This document shows positions 11,614 to 22,600 of a stretch of 64,000 bases of DNA, in pieces. Numbering within the stretch: the first letter of the stretch is position 1; each line of letters starts with the position of its first letter. The stretch covers positions 62,001 to 126,000 of the forward strand of contig JAKCOZ010000263.1 of NCBI GenBank assembly GCA_022605955.1. The letters run 5' to 3'. The notes below the pieces were generated by a model, which was not told the DNA's origin, made no database searches, and saw only the letters and a list, made by a program, of their open reading frames with translations. A program made the position numbers and the translations under genes. The stretch comes from Rallus limicola. Lineage: Eukaryota; Chordata; Aves; Gruiformes; Rallidae.

Positions 11614-13377
11614 ACACACGAGCAGCCCCTGTCACTTTGGCTCTCAGCCTTTTCCTTTGCCTGGAAAGAGGGAACATGCCTGGAACCTCCTACGGTGCTT
11701 TTCTCGGCCCTAGCAGACTGCAGTTCAAAACATGCTAAACGTCCAGCAATAACTCCCAAAGTAAAGAAGCTAGGCCTGAAAGGCATAGCTTGTCTGAAAC
11801 CTCCTAACAGGACACACGAGCAGACCCTGTCACTTTGGCTCTCAGCCTTTTCCTTTGCCTGGAAAGAGGGAACATGCCTGGAACCTCCTACGGTGCTTTT
11901 CTCGGCCCTAGCAGACTGCAGTTCAAAACATGCTAAACGTCCAGCAATAACTCCCAAAGTAAAGAAGCTAGGCCTGAAAGGCATAGCTTGTCTGAAACCT
12001 CCTAACAGGACACACGAGCAGACCCTGTCACTTTGGCTCTCAGCCTTTTCCTTTGCCTGGAAAGAGGGAACATGCCTGGAACCTCCTACGGTGCTTTTCT
12101 CGGCCCTAGCAGACTGCAGTTCAAAACATGCTAAACGTCCAGCAATAACTCCCAAAGTAAAGAAGCTAGGCCTGAAAGGCATAGCTTGTCTGAAACCTCC
12201 TAACAGGACACATGAGCAGCACCTGTCACTTTGGCTCTCAGCCTTTTCCTTTGCCTGGAAAGAGGGAACATGCCTGGAACCTCCTACGGTGCTTTTCTCG
12301 GCCCTAGCAGACTGCAGTTCAAAACATGCTAAACGTCCAGCAATAACTCCCAAAGTAAAGAAGCTAGGCATGAAAGGCATAGCTTGTCTGAAACCTCCTA
12401 ACAGGACACACGAGCAGACCCTGTCACTTTGGCTCTCAGCCTTTTCCTTTGCCTGGAAAGAGGGAACATGCCTGGAACCTCCTACGGTGCTTTTCTCGGC
12501 CCTAGCAGACTGCAGTTCAAAACATGCTAAACGTCCAGCAATAACTCCCAAAGTAAAGAAGCTAGGCCTGAAAGGCATAGCTTGTCTGAAACCTCCTAAC
12601 ATGACACACGAGCAGACCCTGTCACTTTGGTTCGCAGCCTTTTACTTTGCCTGGAAAGAGGGATCATGCCTGGAACCTCCTACGGTGCTTTTCTCGGCCC
12701 TAGCAGACTGCAGTTCAAAACATGCTAAACGTCCAGCAATAACTCCCAAAGTAAAGAAGCTAGGCCTGAAAGGCATAGCTTGTCTGAAACCTCCTAACAG
12801 GACACCCGAGCAGCCCCTGTCACTTTGGCTCTCAGCCTTTTCCTTTGCCTGGAAAGAGGGAACATGCCTGGAACCTCCTACGGTGCTTTTCTCGGCCCTA
12901 GCAGACTGCAGTTCAAAACATGCTAAACGTCCAGCAATAACTCCCAAAGTAAAGAAGCTAGGCCTGAAAGGCATAGCTTGTCTGAAACCTCCTAACAGGA
13001 CACACGAGCAGCCCCTGTCACTTTGGCTCTCAGCCTTTTCCTTTGCCTGGAAAGAGGGAACATGCCTGGAACCTCCTACGGTGCTTTTCTCGGCCCTAGC
13101 AGACTGCAGTTCAAAACATGCTAAACGTCCAGCAATAACTCCCAAAGTAAAGAAGCTAGGCCTGAAAGGCATAGCTTGTCTGAAACCTCCTAACAGGACA
13201 CACGAGCAGCCCCTGTCACTTTGGTTCTCAGCCTTTTCCTTTGCCTGGAAAGAGGGAACATGCCTGGAACCTCCTACGGTGCTTTTCTCGGCCCTAGCAG
13301 ACTGCAGTTCAAAACATGCTAAACGTCCAGCAATAACTCCCAAAGTAAAGAAGCTAGGCATGAAAGGCATAGCTTGT
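11614..13377. repeat. Block of 9 monomers
   Basis: Order P-T-T-H-T-Mt-P(CACCCGAG)-P-Pf. The Mt copy has CCTTTTACTTTG and GGGATCATG near 12640. It matches the right part of the 5335-7890 block at an offset of 5487 bp. The last copy is Pf where the older block ends in M. Confidence 0.92.
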
Positions 13378-13442
13378 CCTGTTAGGAGGTTTCAAACAAG
13401 CTAGGCCTGAAAGGCATAGCTTGTCTGAAACCTCCTAACAGG
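13378..13442. repeat. Junction palindrome 7 of 32
   Basis: Left arm GGTTTCAAAC, one mismatch. GCAATTC and GAAAGTCATAG follow, the third copy of this pair. Next palindrome 2621 bp on. Confidence 0.93.
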
Positions 13443-15998
13443 ACACACGAGCAGACCCTGTCACTTTGGCTCTCAGCCTTTTCCTTTGCCTGGAAAGAGG
13501 GAACATGCCTGGAACCTCCTACGGTGCTTTTCTCGGCCCTAGCAGACTGCAATTCAAAACATGCTAAACGTCCAGCAATAACTCCCAAAGTAAAGAAGCT
13601 AGGCCTGAAAGTCATAGCTTGTCTGAAACCTCCTAACAGGACACACGAGCAGCCCCTGTCACTTTGGCTCTCAGCCTTTTCCTTTGCCTGGAAAGAGGGA
13701 ACATGCCTGGAACCTCCTACGGTGCTTTTCTCGGCCCTAGCAGACTGCAGTTCAAAACATGCTAAACGTCCAGCAATAACTCCCAAAGTAAAGAAGCTAG
13801 GCCTGAAAGGCATAGCTTGTCTGAAACCTCCTAACAGGACACACGAGCAGACCCTGTCACTTTGGTTTTCAGCCTTTTCCTTTGCCTGGAAAGAGGGAAC
13901 ATGCCTGGAACCTCCTACGGTGCTTTTCTCGGCCCTAGCAGACTGCAGTTCAAAACATGCTAAACGTCCAGCAATAACTCCCAAAGTAAAGAAGCTAGTC
14001 CTGAAAGGCATAGCTTGTCTGAAACCTCCTAACATGACACACGAGCAGCCCCTGTCACTTTGGTTCTCAGCCTTTTCCTTTGCCTGGAAAGAGGGAACAT
14101 GCCTGGAACCTCCTACGGTGCTTTTCTCGGCCCTAGCAGACTGCAGTTCAAAACATGCTAAACGTCCAGCAATAACTCCCAAAGTAAAGAAGCTAAGCCT
14201 GAAAGGCATAGCTTGTCTGAAACCTCCTAACAGGACACACGAGCAGCCCCTGTCACTTTGGCTCTCAGCCTTTTCCTTTGCCTGGAAAGAGGGAACATGC
14301 CTGGAACCTCCTACGGTGCTTTTCTCGGCCCTAGCAGACTGCAGTTCAAAACATGCTAAACGTCCAGCAATAACTCCCAAAGTAAAGAAGCTAGGCCTGA
14401 AAGGCATAGCTTGTCTGAAACCTCCTAACAGGACACACGAGCAGACCCTGTCACTTTGGCTCTCAGCCTTTTCCTTTGCCTGGAAAGAGGGAACATGCCT
14501 GGAACCTCCTACGGTGCTTTTCTCGGCCCTAGCAGACTGCAGTTCAAAACATGCTAAACGTCCAGCAATAACTCCCAAAGTAAAGAAGCTAGGCCTGAAA
14601 GGCATAGCTTGTCTGAAACCTCCTAACAGGACACATGAGCAGCACCTGTCACTTTGGCTCTCAGCCTTTTCCTTTGCCTGGAAAGAGGGAACATGCCTGG
14701 AACCTCCTACGGTGCTTTTCTCGGCCCTAGCAGACTGCAGTTCAAAACATGCTAAACGTCCAGCAATAACTCCCAAAGTAAAGAAGCTAGGCATGAAAGG
14801 CATAGCTTGTCTGAAACCTCCTAACAGGACACACGAGCAGACCCTGTCACTTTGGCTCTCAGCCTTTTCCTTTGCCTGGAAAGAGGGAACATGCCTGGAA
14901 CCTCCTACGGTGCTTTTCTCGGCCCTAGCAGACTGCAGTTCAAAACATGCTAAACGTCCAGCAATAACTCCCAAAGTAAAGAAGCTAGGCATGAAAGGCA
15001 TAGCTTGTCTGAAACCTCTTAACAGGACACACGAGCAGACCCTGTCACTTTGGCTCTCAGCCTTTTCCTTTGCCTGGAAAGAGGGAACATGCCTGGAACC
15101 TCCTACGGTGCTTTTCTCGGTTCTAGCAGACTGCAGTTCAAAACATGCTAAACGTCCAGCAATAACTCCCAAAGTAAAGAAGCTAGGCATGAAAGGCATA
15201 GCTTGTCTGAAACCTCCTAACATGACACACGAGCAGCCCCTGTCACTTTGGTTCTCAGCCTTTTCCTTTGCCTGGAAAGAGGGAACATGCCTGGAACCTC
15301 CTACGGTGCTTTTCTCGGCCCTAGCAGACTGCAGTTCAAAACATGCTAAACGTCCAGCAATAACTCCCAAAGTAAAGAAGCTAGGCCTGAAAGGCATAGC
15401 TTGTCTGAAACCTCCTAACAGGACACAGGAGCAGACCCTGTCACTTTGGCTCTCAGCCTTTTCCTTTGCCTGGAAAGAGGGAACATGCCTGGAACCTCCT
15501 ACGGTGCTTTTCTCGGCCTTAGCAGACTGCAGTTCAAAACATGCTAAACGTCCAGCAATAACTCCCAAAGTAAAGAAGCTAGGCCTGAAAGGCATAGCTT
15601 GTCTGAAACCTCCTAACAGGACACACAAGCAGACCCTGTCACTTTGGCTCTCAGCCTTTTCCTTTGCCTGGAAAGAGGGAACATGCCTGGAACCTACTAC
15701 GGTGCTTTTCTCGGCCCTAGCAGACTGCAATTCAAAACATGCTAAACGTCCAGCAATAACTCCCAAAGTAAAGAAGCTAGGCCTGAAAGGCATAGCTTGT
15801 CTGAAACCTCCTAACAGGACACACGAGCAAACCCTTTCACTTTGGCTCTCATCTTTTTCCTTTGCTTGGAAAGAGGGAACATGCCTGGAACCTCCTACGG
15901 TGCTTTTCTCGGCCCTAGCAGACTGCAGCTCAAAACATGCTAAACGTATAGCAATAACTCCCAAAGTAAAGAAGCTAGGCATGAAAGGCATAGCTTGT
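13443..15998. repeat. Block of 13 monomers
   Basis: Order T-P-T-M-P-T-H-T-T-M-T(ACACAGGAGC)-K-F. The left part resembles the blocks after palindromes 4 and 5. The right six units (from about 15.0 kb) copy the end of the 9983-11548 block, so this block looks like a fusion of two parents. Confidence 0.91.
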
Positions 15999-16063
15999 CC
16001 TGTTAGGAGGTTTCAGACAAGCTAGGCCTGAAAGGCATAGCTTGTCTGAAACCTCCTAACAGG
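15999..16063. repeat. Junction palindrome 8 of 32
   Basis: Fully complementary GGTTTCAGAC arm. Preceded by GGCATG. Next palindrome only 641 bp on (3 monomers). Confidence 0.93.
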
Positions 16064-16639
16064 ACACACGAGCAGACCCTGTCACTTTGGCTCTCAGCCT
16101 TTTCCTTTGCCTGGAAAGAGGGAACATGCCTGGAACCTCCTACGGTGCTTTTCTCGGCCCTAGCATACTGCAGTTCAAAACATGCTAAACGTCCAGCAAT
16201 AACTCCCAAAGTAAAGAAGCTAGGCCTGAAAGGCATAGCTTGTCTGAAACCTCCTAACAGGACACACGAGCAGCCCCTGTCACTTTGGCTCTCAGCCTTT
16301 TCCTTTGCCTGGAAAGAGGGAACATGCCTGGAACCTCCTACGGTGCTTTTCTCGGCCCTAGCAGACTGCAGTTCAAAACATGCTAAACGTCCAGCAATAA
16401 CTCCCAAAGTAAAGAAGCTAGGCCTGAAAGGCATAGCTTGTCTGAAACCTCCTAACATGACACACGAGCAGCCCCTGTCACTTTGGTTCTCAGCCTTTTC
16501 CTTTGCCTGGAAAGAGGGAACATGCCTGGAACCTCCTACGGTGCTTTTCTCGGCCCTAGCAGACTGCAGTTCAAAACATGCTAAACGTCCAGCAATAACT
16601 CCCAAAGTAAAGAAGCTAGGCATGAAAGGCATAGCTTGT
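16064..16639. repeat. Block of 3 monomers
   Basis: Order T-P-M. The first copy has CTAGCATACTG near 16165. Confidence 0.92.
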
Positions 16640-16704
16640 CCTGTTAGGAGGTTTCAGACAAGCTAGGCCTGAAAGGCATAGCTTGTCTGAAACCTCCTAA
16701 CAGG
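16640..16704. repeat. Junction palindrome 9 of 32
   Basis: Fully complementary arm. GGCATG before, GCAATTC after. Next palindrome 1631 bp on. Confidence 0.93.
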
Positions 16705-18270
16705 ACACACGAGCAGCCCCTGTCACTTTGGCTCTCAGCCTTTTCCTTTGCCTGGAAAGAGGGAACATGCCTGGAACCTCCTACGGTGCTTTTCTCGGCC
16801 CTAGCAGACTGCAATTCAAAACATGCTAAACGTCCAGCAATAACTCCCAAAGTAAAGAAGCAAGGCCTGAAAGGCATAGCTTGTCTGAAACCTCCTAACA
16901 TGACACACGAGCAGCCCCTGTCACTTTGGTTCTCAGCCTTTTCCTTTGCCTGGAAAGAGGGAACATGCCTGGAACCTCCTACGGTGCTTTTCTCGGCCCT
17001 AGCAGACTGCAGTTCAAAACATGCTAAACGTCCAGCAATAACTCCCAAAGTAAAGAAGCTAGGCCTGAAAGGCATAGCTTGTCTGAAACCTCCTAACAGG
17101 ACACACGAGCAGCCCCTGTCACTTTGGCTCTCAGCCTTTTCCTTTGCCTTGAAAGAGGGAACATGCCTGGAACCTCCTACGGTGCTTTTCTCGGCCCTAG
17201 CAGACTGCAGTTCAAAACATGCTAAACGTCCAGCAATAAATCCCAAAGTAAAGAAGCTAGGCCTGAAAGGCATAGCTTGTCTGAAACCTCCTAACATGAC
17301 ACACGAGCAGCCCCTGTCACTTTGGTTCTCAGCCTTTTCCTTTGCCTGGAAAGAGGGAACATGCCTGGAACCTCCTACGGTGCTTTTCTCGGCCCTAGCA
17401 GACTGCAGTTCAAAACATGCTAAACGTCCAGCAATAACTCCCAAAGTAAAGAAGCTAGGCCTGAAAGGCATAGCTTGTCTGAAACCTCCTAACAGGACAC
17501 ACGAGCAGCCCCTGTAACTTTGGCTCTCAGCCTTTTCCTTTGCCTGGAAAGAGGGAACATGCCTGGAACCTCCTACGGTGCTTTTCTCGGCCCTAGCAGA
17601 CTGCAGTTCAAAACATGCTAAACGTCCAGCAATAACTCCCAAAGTAAAGAAGCTAGGCCTGAAAGGCATAGCTTGTCTGAAACCTCCTAACATGACACAC
17701 GAGCAGCCCCTGTCACTTTGGTTCTCAGCCTTTTCCTTTGCCTGGAAAGAGGGAACATGCCTGGAACCTCCTACGGTGCTTTTCTCGGCCCTAGCAGACT
17801 GCAGTTCAAAACATGCTAAACGTCCAGCAATAACTCCCAAAGTAAAGAAGCTAGGCATGAAAGGCATAGCTTGTCTGAAACCTCCTAACAGGACACACGA
17901 GCAGCCCCTGTCACTTTGGCTCTCAGCCTTTTCCTTTGCCTGGAAAGAGGGAACATGCCTGGAACCTCCTACGGTGCTTTTCTCGGCCCTAGCAGACTGC
18001 AGTTCAAAACATGCTAAACGTCCAGCAATAACTCCCAAAGTAAAGAAGCTAGGCCTGAAAGGCATAGCTTGTCTGAAACCTCCTAACAGGACACACGAGC
18101 AGCCCCTGTCACTTTGTCTCTCAGCCTTTTCCTTTGCCTGGAAAGAGGGAACATGCCTGGAACCTCCTACGGTGCTTTTCTCGGCCCTAGCAGACTGCAG
18201 TTCAAAACATGCTAAACGTCCAGCAATAACTCCCAAAGTAAAGAAGCTAGGCATGAAAGGCATAGCTTGT
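16705..18270. repeat. Block of 8 monomers
   Basis: Strict alternation P-M-P-M-P-M, then P-P, so the effective period here is a 396-bp dimer. Private changes: GAAGCAAGGCC near 16860, GCCTTGAAAG near 17150, CCTGTAACTTT near 17515 (an in-frame stop in the plus-strand frame) and TTTGTCTCTC near 18117. Confidence 0.92.
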
Positions 18271-18335
18271 CCTGTTAGGAGGTTTCAGACAAGCTAGGCC
18301 TGAAAGGCATAGCTTGTCTGAAACCTCCTAACAGG
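18271..18335. repeat. Junction palindrome 10 of 32
   Basis: Fully complementary arm. GGCATG before, GCAGTTC after. Next palindrome 839 bp on. Confidence 0.93.
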
Positions 18336-19109
18336 ACACACGAGCAGCCCCTGTCACTTTGGCTCTCAGCCTTTTCCTTTGCCTGGAAAGAGGGAACATG
18401 CCTGGAACCTCCTACGGTGCTTTTCTCGGCCCTAGCAGACTGCAGTTCAAAACATGCTAAACGTCCAGCAATAACTCCCAAAGTAAAGAAGCTAGGCCTG
18501 AAAGGCATAGCTTGTCTGAAACCTCCTAACAGGACACACGAGCAGACCCTGTCACTTTGGCTCTCAGCCTTTTCCTTTGCCTGGAAAGAGGGAACATGCC
18601 TGGGACCTCCTACGGTGCTTTTCTCGGCCCTAGCAGACTGCAGTTCAAAACATGCTAAACGTCCAGCAATAACTCCCAAAGTAAAGAAGCTAGGCCTGAA
18701 AGGCATAGCTTGTCTGAAACCTCCTAACATGACACACGAGCAGCCCCTGTCACTTTGGTTCTCAGCCTTTTCCTTTGCCTGGAAAGAGGGAACATGCCTG
18801 GAACCTCCTACGGTGCTTTTCTCGGCCCTAGCAGACTGCAGTTCAAAACATGCTAAACGTCCAGCAATAACTCCCAAAGTAAAGAAGCTAGGCCTGAAAG
18901 GCATAGCTTGTCTGAAACCTCCTAACAGGACACCCGAGCAGACCCTGTCACTTTGGCTCTCAGCCTTTTCCTTTGCCTGGAAAGAGGGAACATGCCTGGA
19001 ACCTCCTACGGTGCTTTTCTCGGCCCTAGCAGACTGCAGTTCAAAACATGCTAAACGTCCAGCAATAACTCCCAAAGTAAAGAAGCTAGGCATGAAAGGC
19101 ATAGCTTGT
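18336..19109. repeat. Block of 4 monomers
   Basis: Order P-T-M-E. The second copy has CCTGGGACC near 18602. Confidence 0.92.
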
Positions 19110-19174
19110 CCTGTTAGGAGGTTTCAGACAAGCTAGGCCTGAAAGGCATAGCTTGTCTGAAACCTCCTAACAGG
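19110..19174. repeat. Junction palindrome 11 of 32
   Basis: Fully complementary arm. GGCATG before, GCAATTC after. Next palindrome 443 bp on, the shortest spacing in the window. Confidence 0.93.
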
Positions 19175-19552
19175 ACACACGAGCAGACCCTGTCACTTTG
19201 GCTCTCAGCCTTTTCCTTTGCCTGGAAAGAGGGAACATGCCTGGAACCTCCTACGGTGCTTTTCTCGGCCCTAGCAGACTGCAATTCAAAACATGCTAAA
19301 CGTCCAGCAATAACTCCCAAAGTAAAGAAGCTAGGCCTGAAAGGCATAGCTTGTCTGAAACCTCCTAACATGACACACGAGCAGCCCCTGTCACTTTGGT
19401 TCTCAGCCTTTTCCTTTGCCTGGAAAGAGGGAACATGCCTGGAACCTCCTACGGTGCTTTTCTCGGCCCTAGCAGACTGCAGTTCAAAACATGCTAAACG
19501 TCCAGCAATAACTCCCAAAGTAAAGAAGCTAGGCATGAAAGGCATAGCTTGT
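19175..19552. repeat. Block of 2 monomers, smallest in window
   Basis: Order T-M. The two-unit block shows that palindromes can lie 443 bp apart while keeping the 47 + 198k rule. Confidence 0.92.
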
Positions 19553-19617
19553 CCTGTTAGGAGGTTTCAGACAAGCTAGGCCTGAAAGGCATAGCTTGTC
19601 TGAAACCTCCTAACAGG
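19553..19617. repeat. Junction palindrome 12 of 32
   Basis: Fully complementary arm. GGCATG before, GCAATTC after. Next palindrome 5987 bp on, the longest spacing. Confidence 0.93.
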
Positions 19618-22600
19618 ACACACGAGCAAACCCTGTCACTTTGTCTCTCAGCCTTTTCCTTTGCCTGGAAAGAGGGAACATGCCTGGAACCTCCTACGGT
19701 GCTTTTCTCGGCCCTAGCAGACTGCAATTCAAAACATGCTAAACGTCCAGCAATAACTCCCAAAGTAAAGAAGCTAGGCCTGAAAGGCATAGCTTGTCTG
19801 AAACCTCCTAACATGACACACGAGCAGCCCCTGTCACTTTGGTTCTCAGCCTTTTCCTTTGCTTGGAAAGAGGGAACATGCCTGGAACCTCCTACGGTGC
19901 TTTTCTCGGCCCTAGCAGACTGCAGTTCAAAACATGCTAAACGTCCAGCAATAACTCCCAAAGTAAAGAAGCTAGGCCTGAAAGGCATAGCTTGTCTGAA
20001 ACCTCCTAACAGGACACACGAGCAGCCCCTGTCACTTTGGCTCTCAGCCTTTTCCTTTGCCTGGAAAGAGGGAACATGCCTGGAACCTCCTACGGTGCTT
20101 TTCTCGGCCCTAGCAGACTGCAGTTCAAAACATGCTAAACGTCCAGCAATAACTCCCAAAGTAAAGAAGCTAGGCCTGAAAGGCATAGCTTGTCTGAAAC
20201 CTCCTAACATGACACACGAGCAGCCCCTGTCACTTTGGTTCTCAGCCTTTTCCTTTGCCTGGAAAGAGGGAACATGCCTGGAACCTCCTACGGTGCTTTT
20301 CTCGGCCCTAGCAGACTGCAGTTCAAAACATGCTAAACGTCCAGCAATAACTCCCAAAGTAAAGAAGCTAGGCCTGAAAGGCATAGCTTGTCTGAAACCT
20401 CCTAACAGGACACACGAGCAGCCCCTGTCACTTTGGCTCTCAGCCTTTTCCTTTGCCTGGAAAGAGGGAACATGCCTGGAACCTCCTACGGTGCTTTTCT
20501 CGGCCCTAGCAGACTGCAGTTCAAAACATGCTAAACGTCCAGCAATAACTCCCAAAGTAAAGAAGCTAGGCCTGAAAGGCATAGCTTGTCTGAAACCTCC
20601 TAACAGGACACACGAGCAGACCCTGTCACTTTGGCTCTCAGCCTTTTCCTTTGCCTGGAAAGAGGGAACATGCCTGGAACCTCCTACGGTGCTTTTCTCG
20701 GCCCTAGCAGACTGCAGTTCAAAACATGCTAAACGTCCAGCAATAACTCCCAAAGTAAAGAAGCTAGGCCTGAAAGGCATAGCTTGTCTGAGACCTCCTA
20801 ACAGGACACACGAGCAGCCCCTGTCACTTTGGCTCTCAGCCTTTTCCTTTGCCTGGAAAGAGGGAACATGCCTGGAACCTCCTACGGTGCTTTTCTCGGC
20901 CCTAGCAGACTGCAGTTCAAAACATGCTAAACGTCCAGCAATAACTCCCAAAGTAAAGAAGCTAGGCCTGAAAGGCATAGCTTGTCTGAAACCTCCTAAC
21001 ATGACACACGAGCAGCCCCTGTCACTTTGGTTCTCAGCCTTTTCCTTTGCCTGGAAAGAGGGAACATGCCTGGAACCTCCTACGGTGCTTTTCTCGGCCC
21101 TAGCAGACTGCAGTTCAAAACATGCTAAACGTCCAGCAATAACTCCCAAAGTAAAGAAGCTAGGCCTGAAAGGCATAGCTTGTCTGAAACCTCCTAACAG
21201 GACACACGAGCAGACCCTGTCACTTTGGCTCTCAGCCTTTTCCTTTGCCTGGAAAGAGGGAACATGCCTGGAACCTCCTACGGTGCTTTTCTCGGCCCTA
21301 GCAGACTGCAGTTCAAAACATGCTAAACGTCCAGCAATAACTCCCAAAGTAAAGAAGCTAGGCCTGAAAGGCATAGCTTGTCTGAAACCTCCTAACAGGA
21401 CACACGAGCAGACCCTGTCACTTTGGCTCTCAGCCTTTTCCTTTGCCTGGAAAGAGGGAACATGCCTGGAACCTCCTACGGTGCTTTTCTCGGCCCTAGC
21501 AGACTGCAATTCAAAACATGCTAAACGTCCAGCAATAACTCCCAAAGTAAAGAAGCTAGGCCTGAAAGGCATAGCTTGTCTGAAACCTCCTAACAGGACA
21601 CACGAGCAAACCCTTTCACTTTGGCTCTCAGCTTTTTCCTTTGCTTGGAAAGAGGGAACATGCCTGGAACCTCCTACGGTGCTTTTCTCGGCCCTAGCAG
21701 ACTGCAATTCAAAACATGCTAAACGTCCAGCAATAACTCCCAAAGTAAAGAAGCTAGGCCTGAAAGGCATAGCTTGTCTGAAACCTCCTAACAGGACACC
21801 CGAGCAGACCCTGTCACTTTGGCTCTCAGCCTTTTCCTTTGCCTGGAAAGAGGGAACATGCCTGGAACCTCCTACGGTGTTTTTCTCGGCCCTAGCAGAC
21901 TGCAGTTCAAAACATGCTAAACGTCCAGCAATAACTCCCAAAGTAAAGAAGCTAGGCCTGAAAGGCATAGCTTGTCTGAAACCTCCTAACAGGACACACG
22001 AGCAGCCCCTGTCACTTTGGCTCTCAGCCTTTTCCTTTGCCTGGAAAGAGGGAACATGCCTGGAACCTCCTACGGTGCTTTTCTCGGCCCTAGCAGACTG
22101 CAGCTCAAAACATGCTAAACGTCCAGCAATAACTCCCAAAGTAAAGAAGCTAGGCCTGAAAGGCATAGCTTGTCTGAAACCTCCTAACAGGACACACGAG
22201 CAGCCCCTGTCACTTTGGCTCTCAGCCTTTTCCTTTGCCTGGAAAGAGGGAACATGCCTGGAACCTCCTACGGTGCTTTTCTCGGCCCTAGCAGACTGCA
22301 GTTCAAAACATGCTAAACGTCCAGCAATAACTCCCAAAGTAAAGAAGCTAGGCCTGAAAGGCATAGCTTGTCTGAAACCTCCTAACAGGACACACGAGCA
22401 GCCCCTGTCACTTTGGCTCTCAGCCTTTTCCTTTGCCTGGAAAGAGGGAACATGCCTGGAACCTCCTACGGTGCTTTTCTCGGCCCTAGCAGACTGCAGT
22501 TCAAAACATGCTAAACGTCCAGCAATAACTCCCAAAGTAAAGAAGCTAGGCATGAAAGGCATAGCTTGTCTGAAACCTCCTAACAGGACACACGAGCAGA

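Larger units (their letters stand above)
6700..13377. repeat. Duplicated segment, offset 5487 bp
   Basis: The H-T-Mt-P-P end of the block before 7891 and the matching end before 13378 line up at 5487 bp (27 monomers plus 3 junction inserts). ACACATGAGC lies at 6721 and 12208. The GGGATCATG unit is present in both. Intervening blocks are not copies of each other, so this is a dispersed rather than simple tandem duplication. Confidence 0.8.
10550..16025. repeat. Duplicated segment, offset 4450 bp
   Basis: About 1 kb ending at palindrome 6 recurs ending at palindrome 8. Collinear markers at exactly 4450 bp include TCGGTTCTAGC (10668 and 15118), CGGCCTTAGC (11065 and 15515) and the F copy with CATCTTTTTCC. 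The offset equals 22 monomers plus 2 junction inserts. Copies differ at a few bases. Confidence 0.85.
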
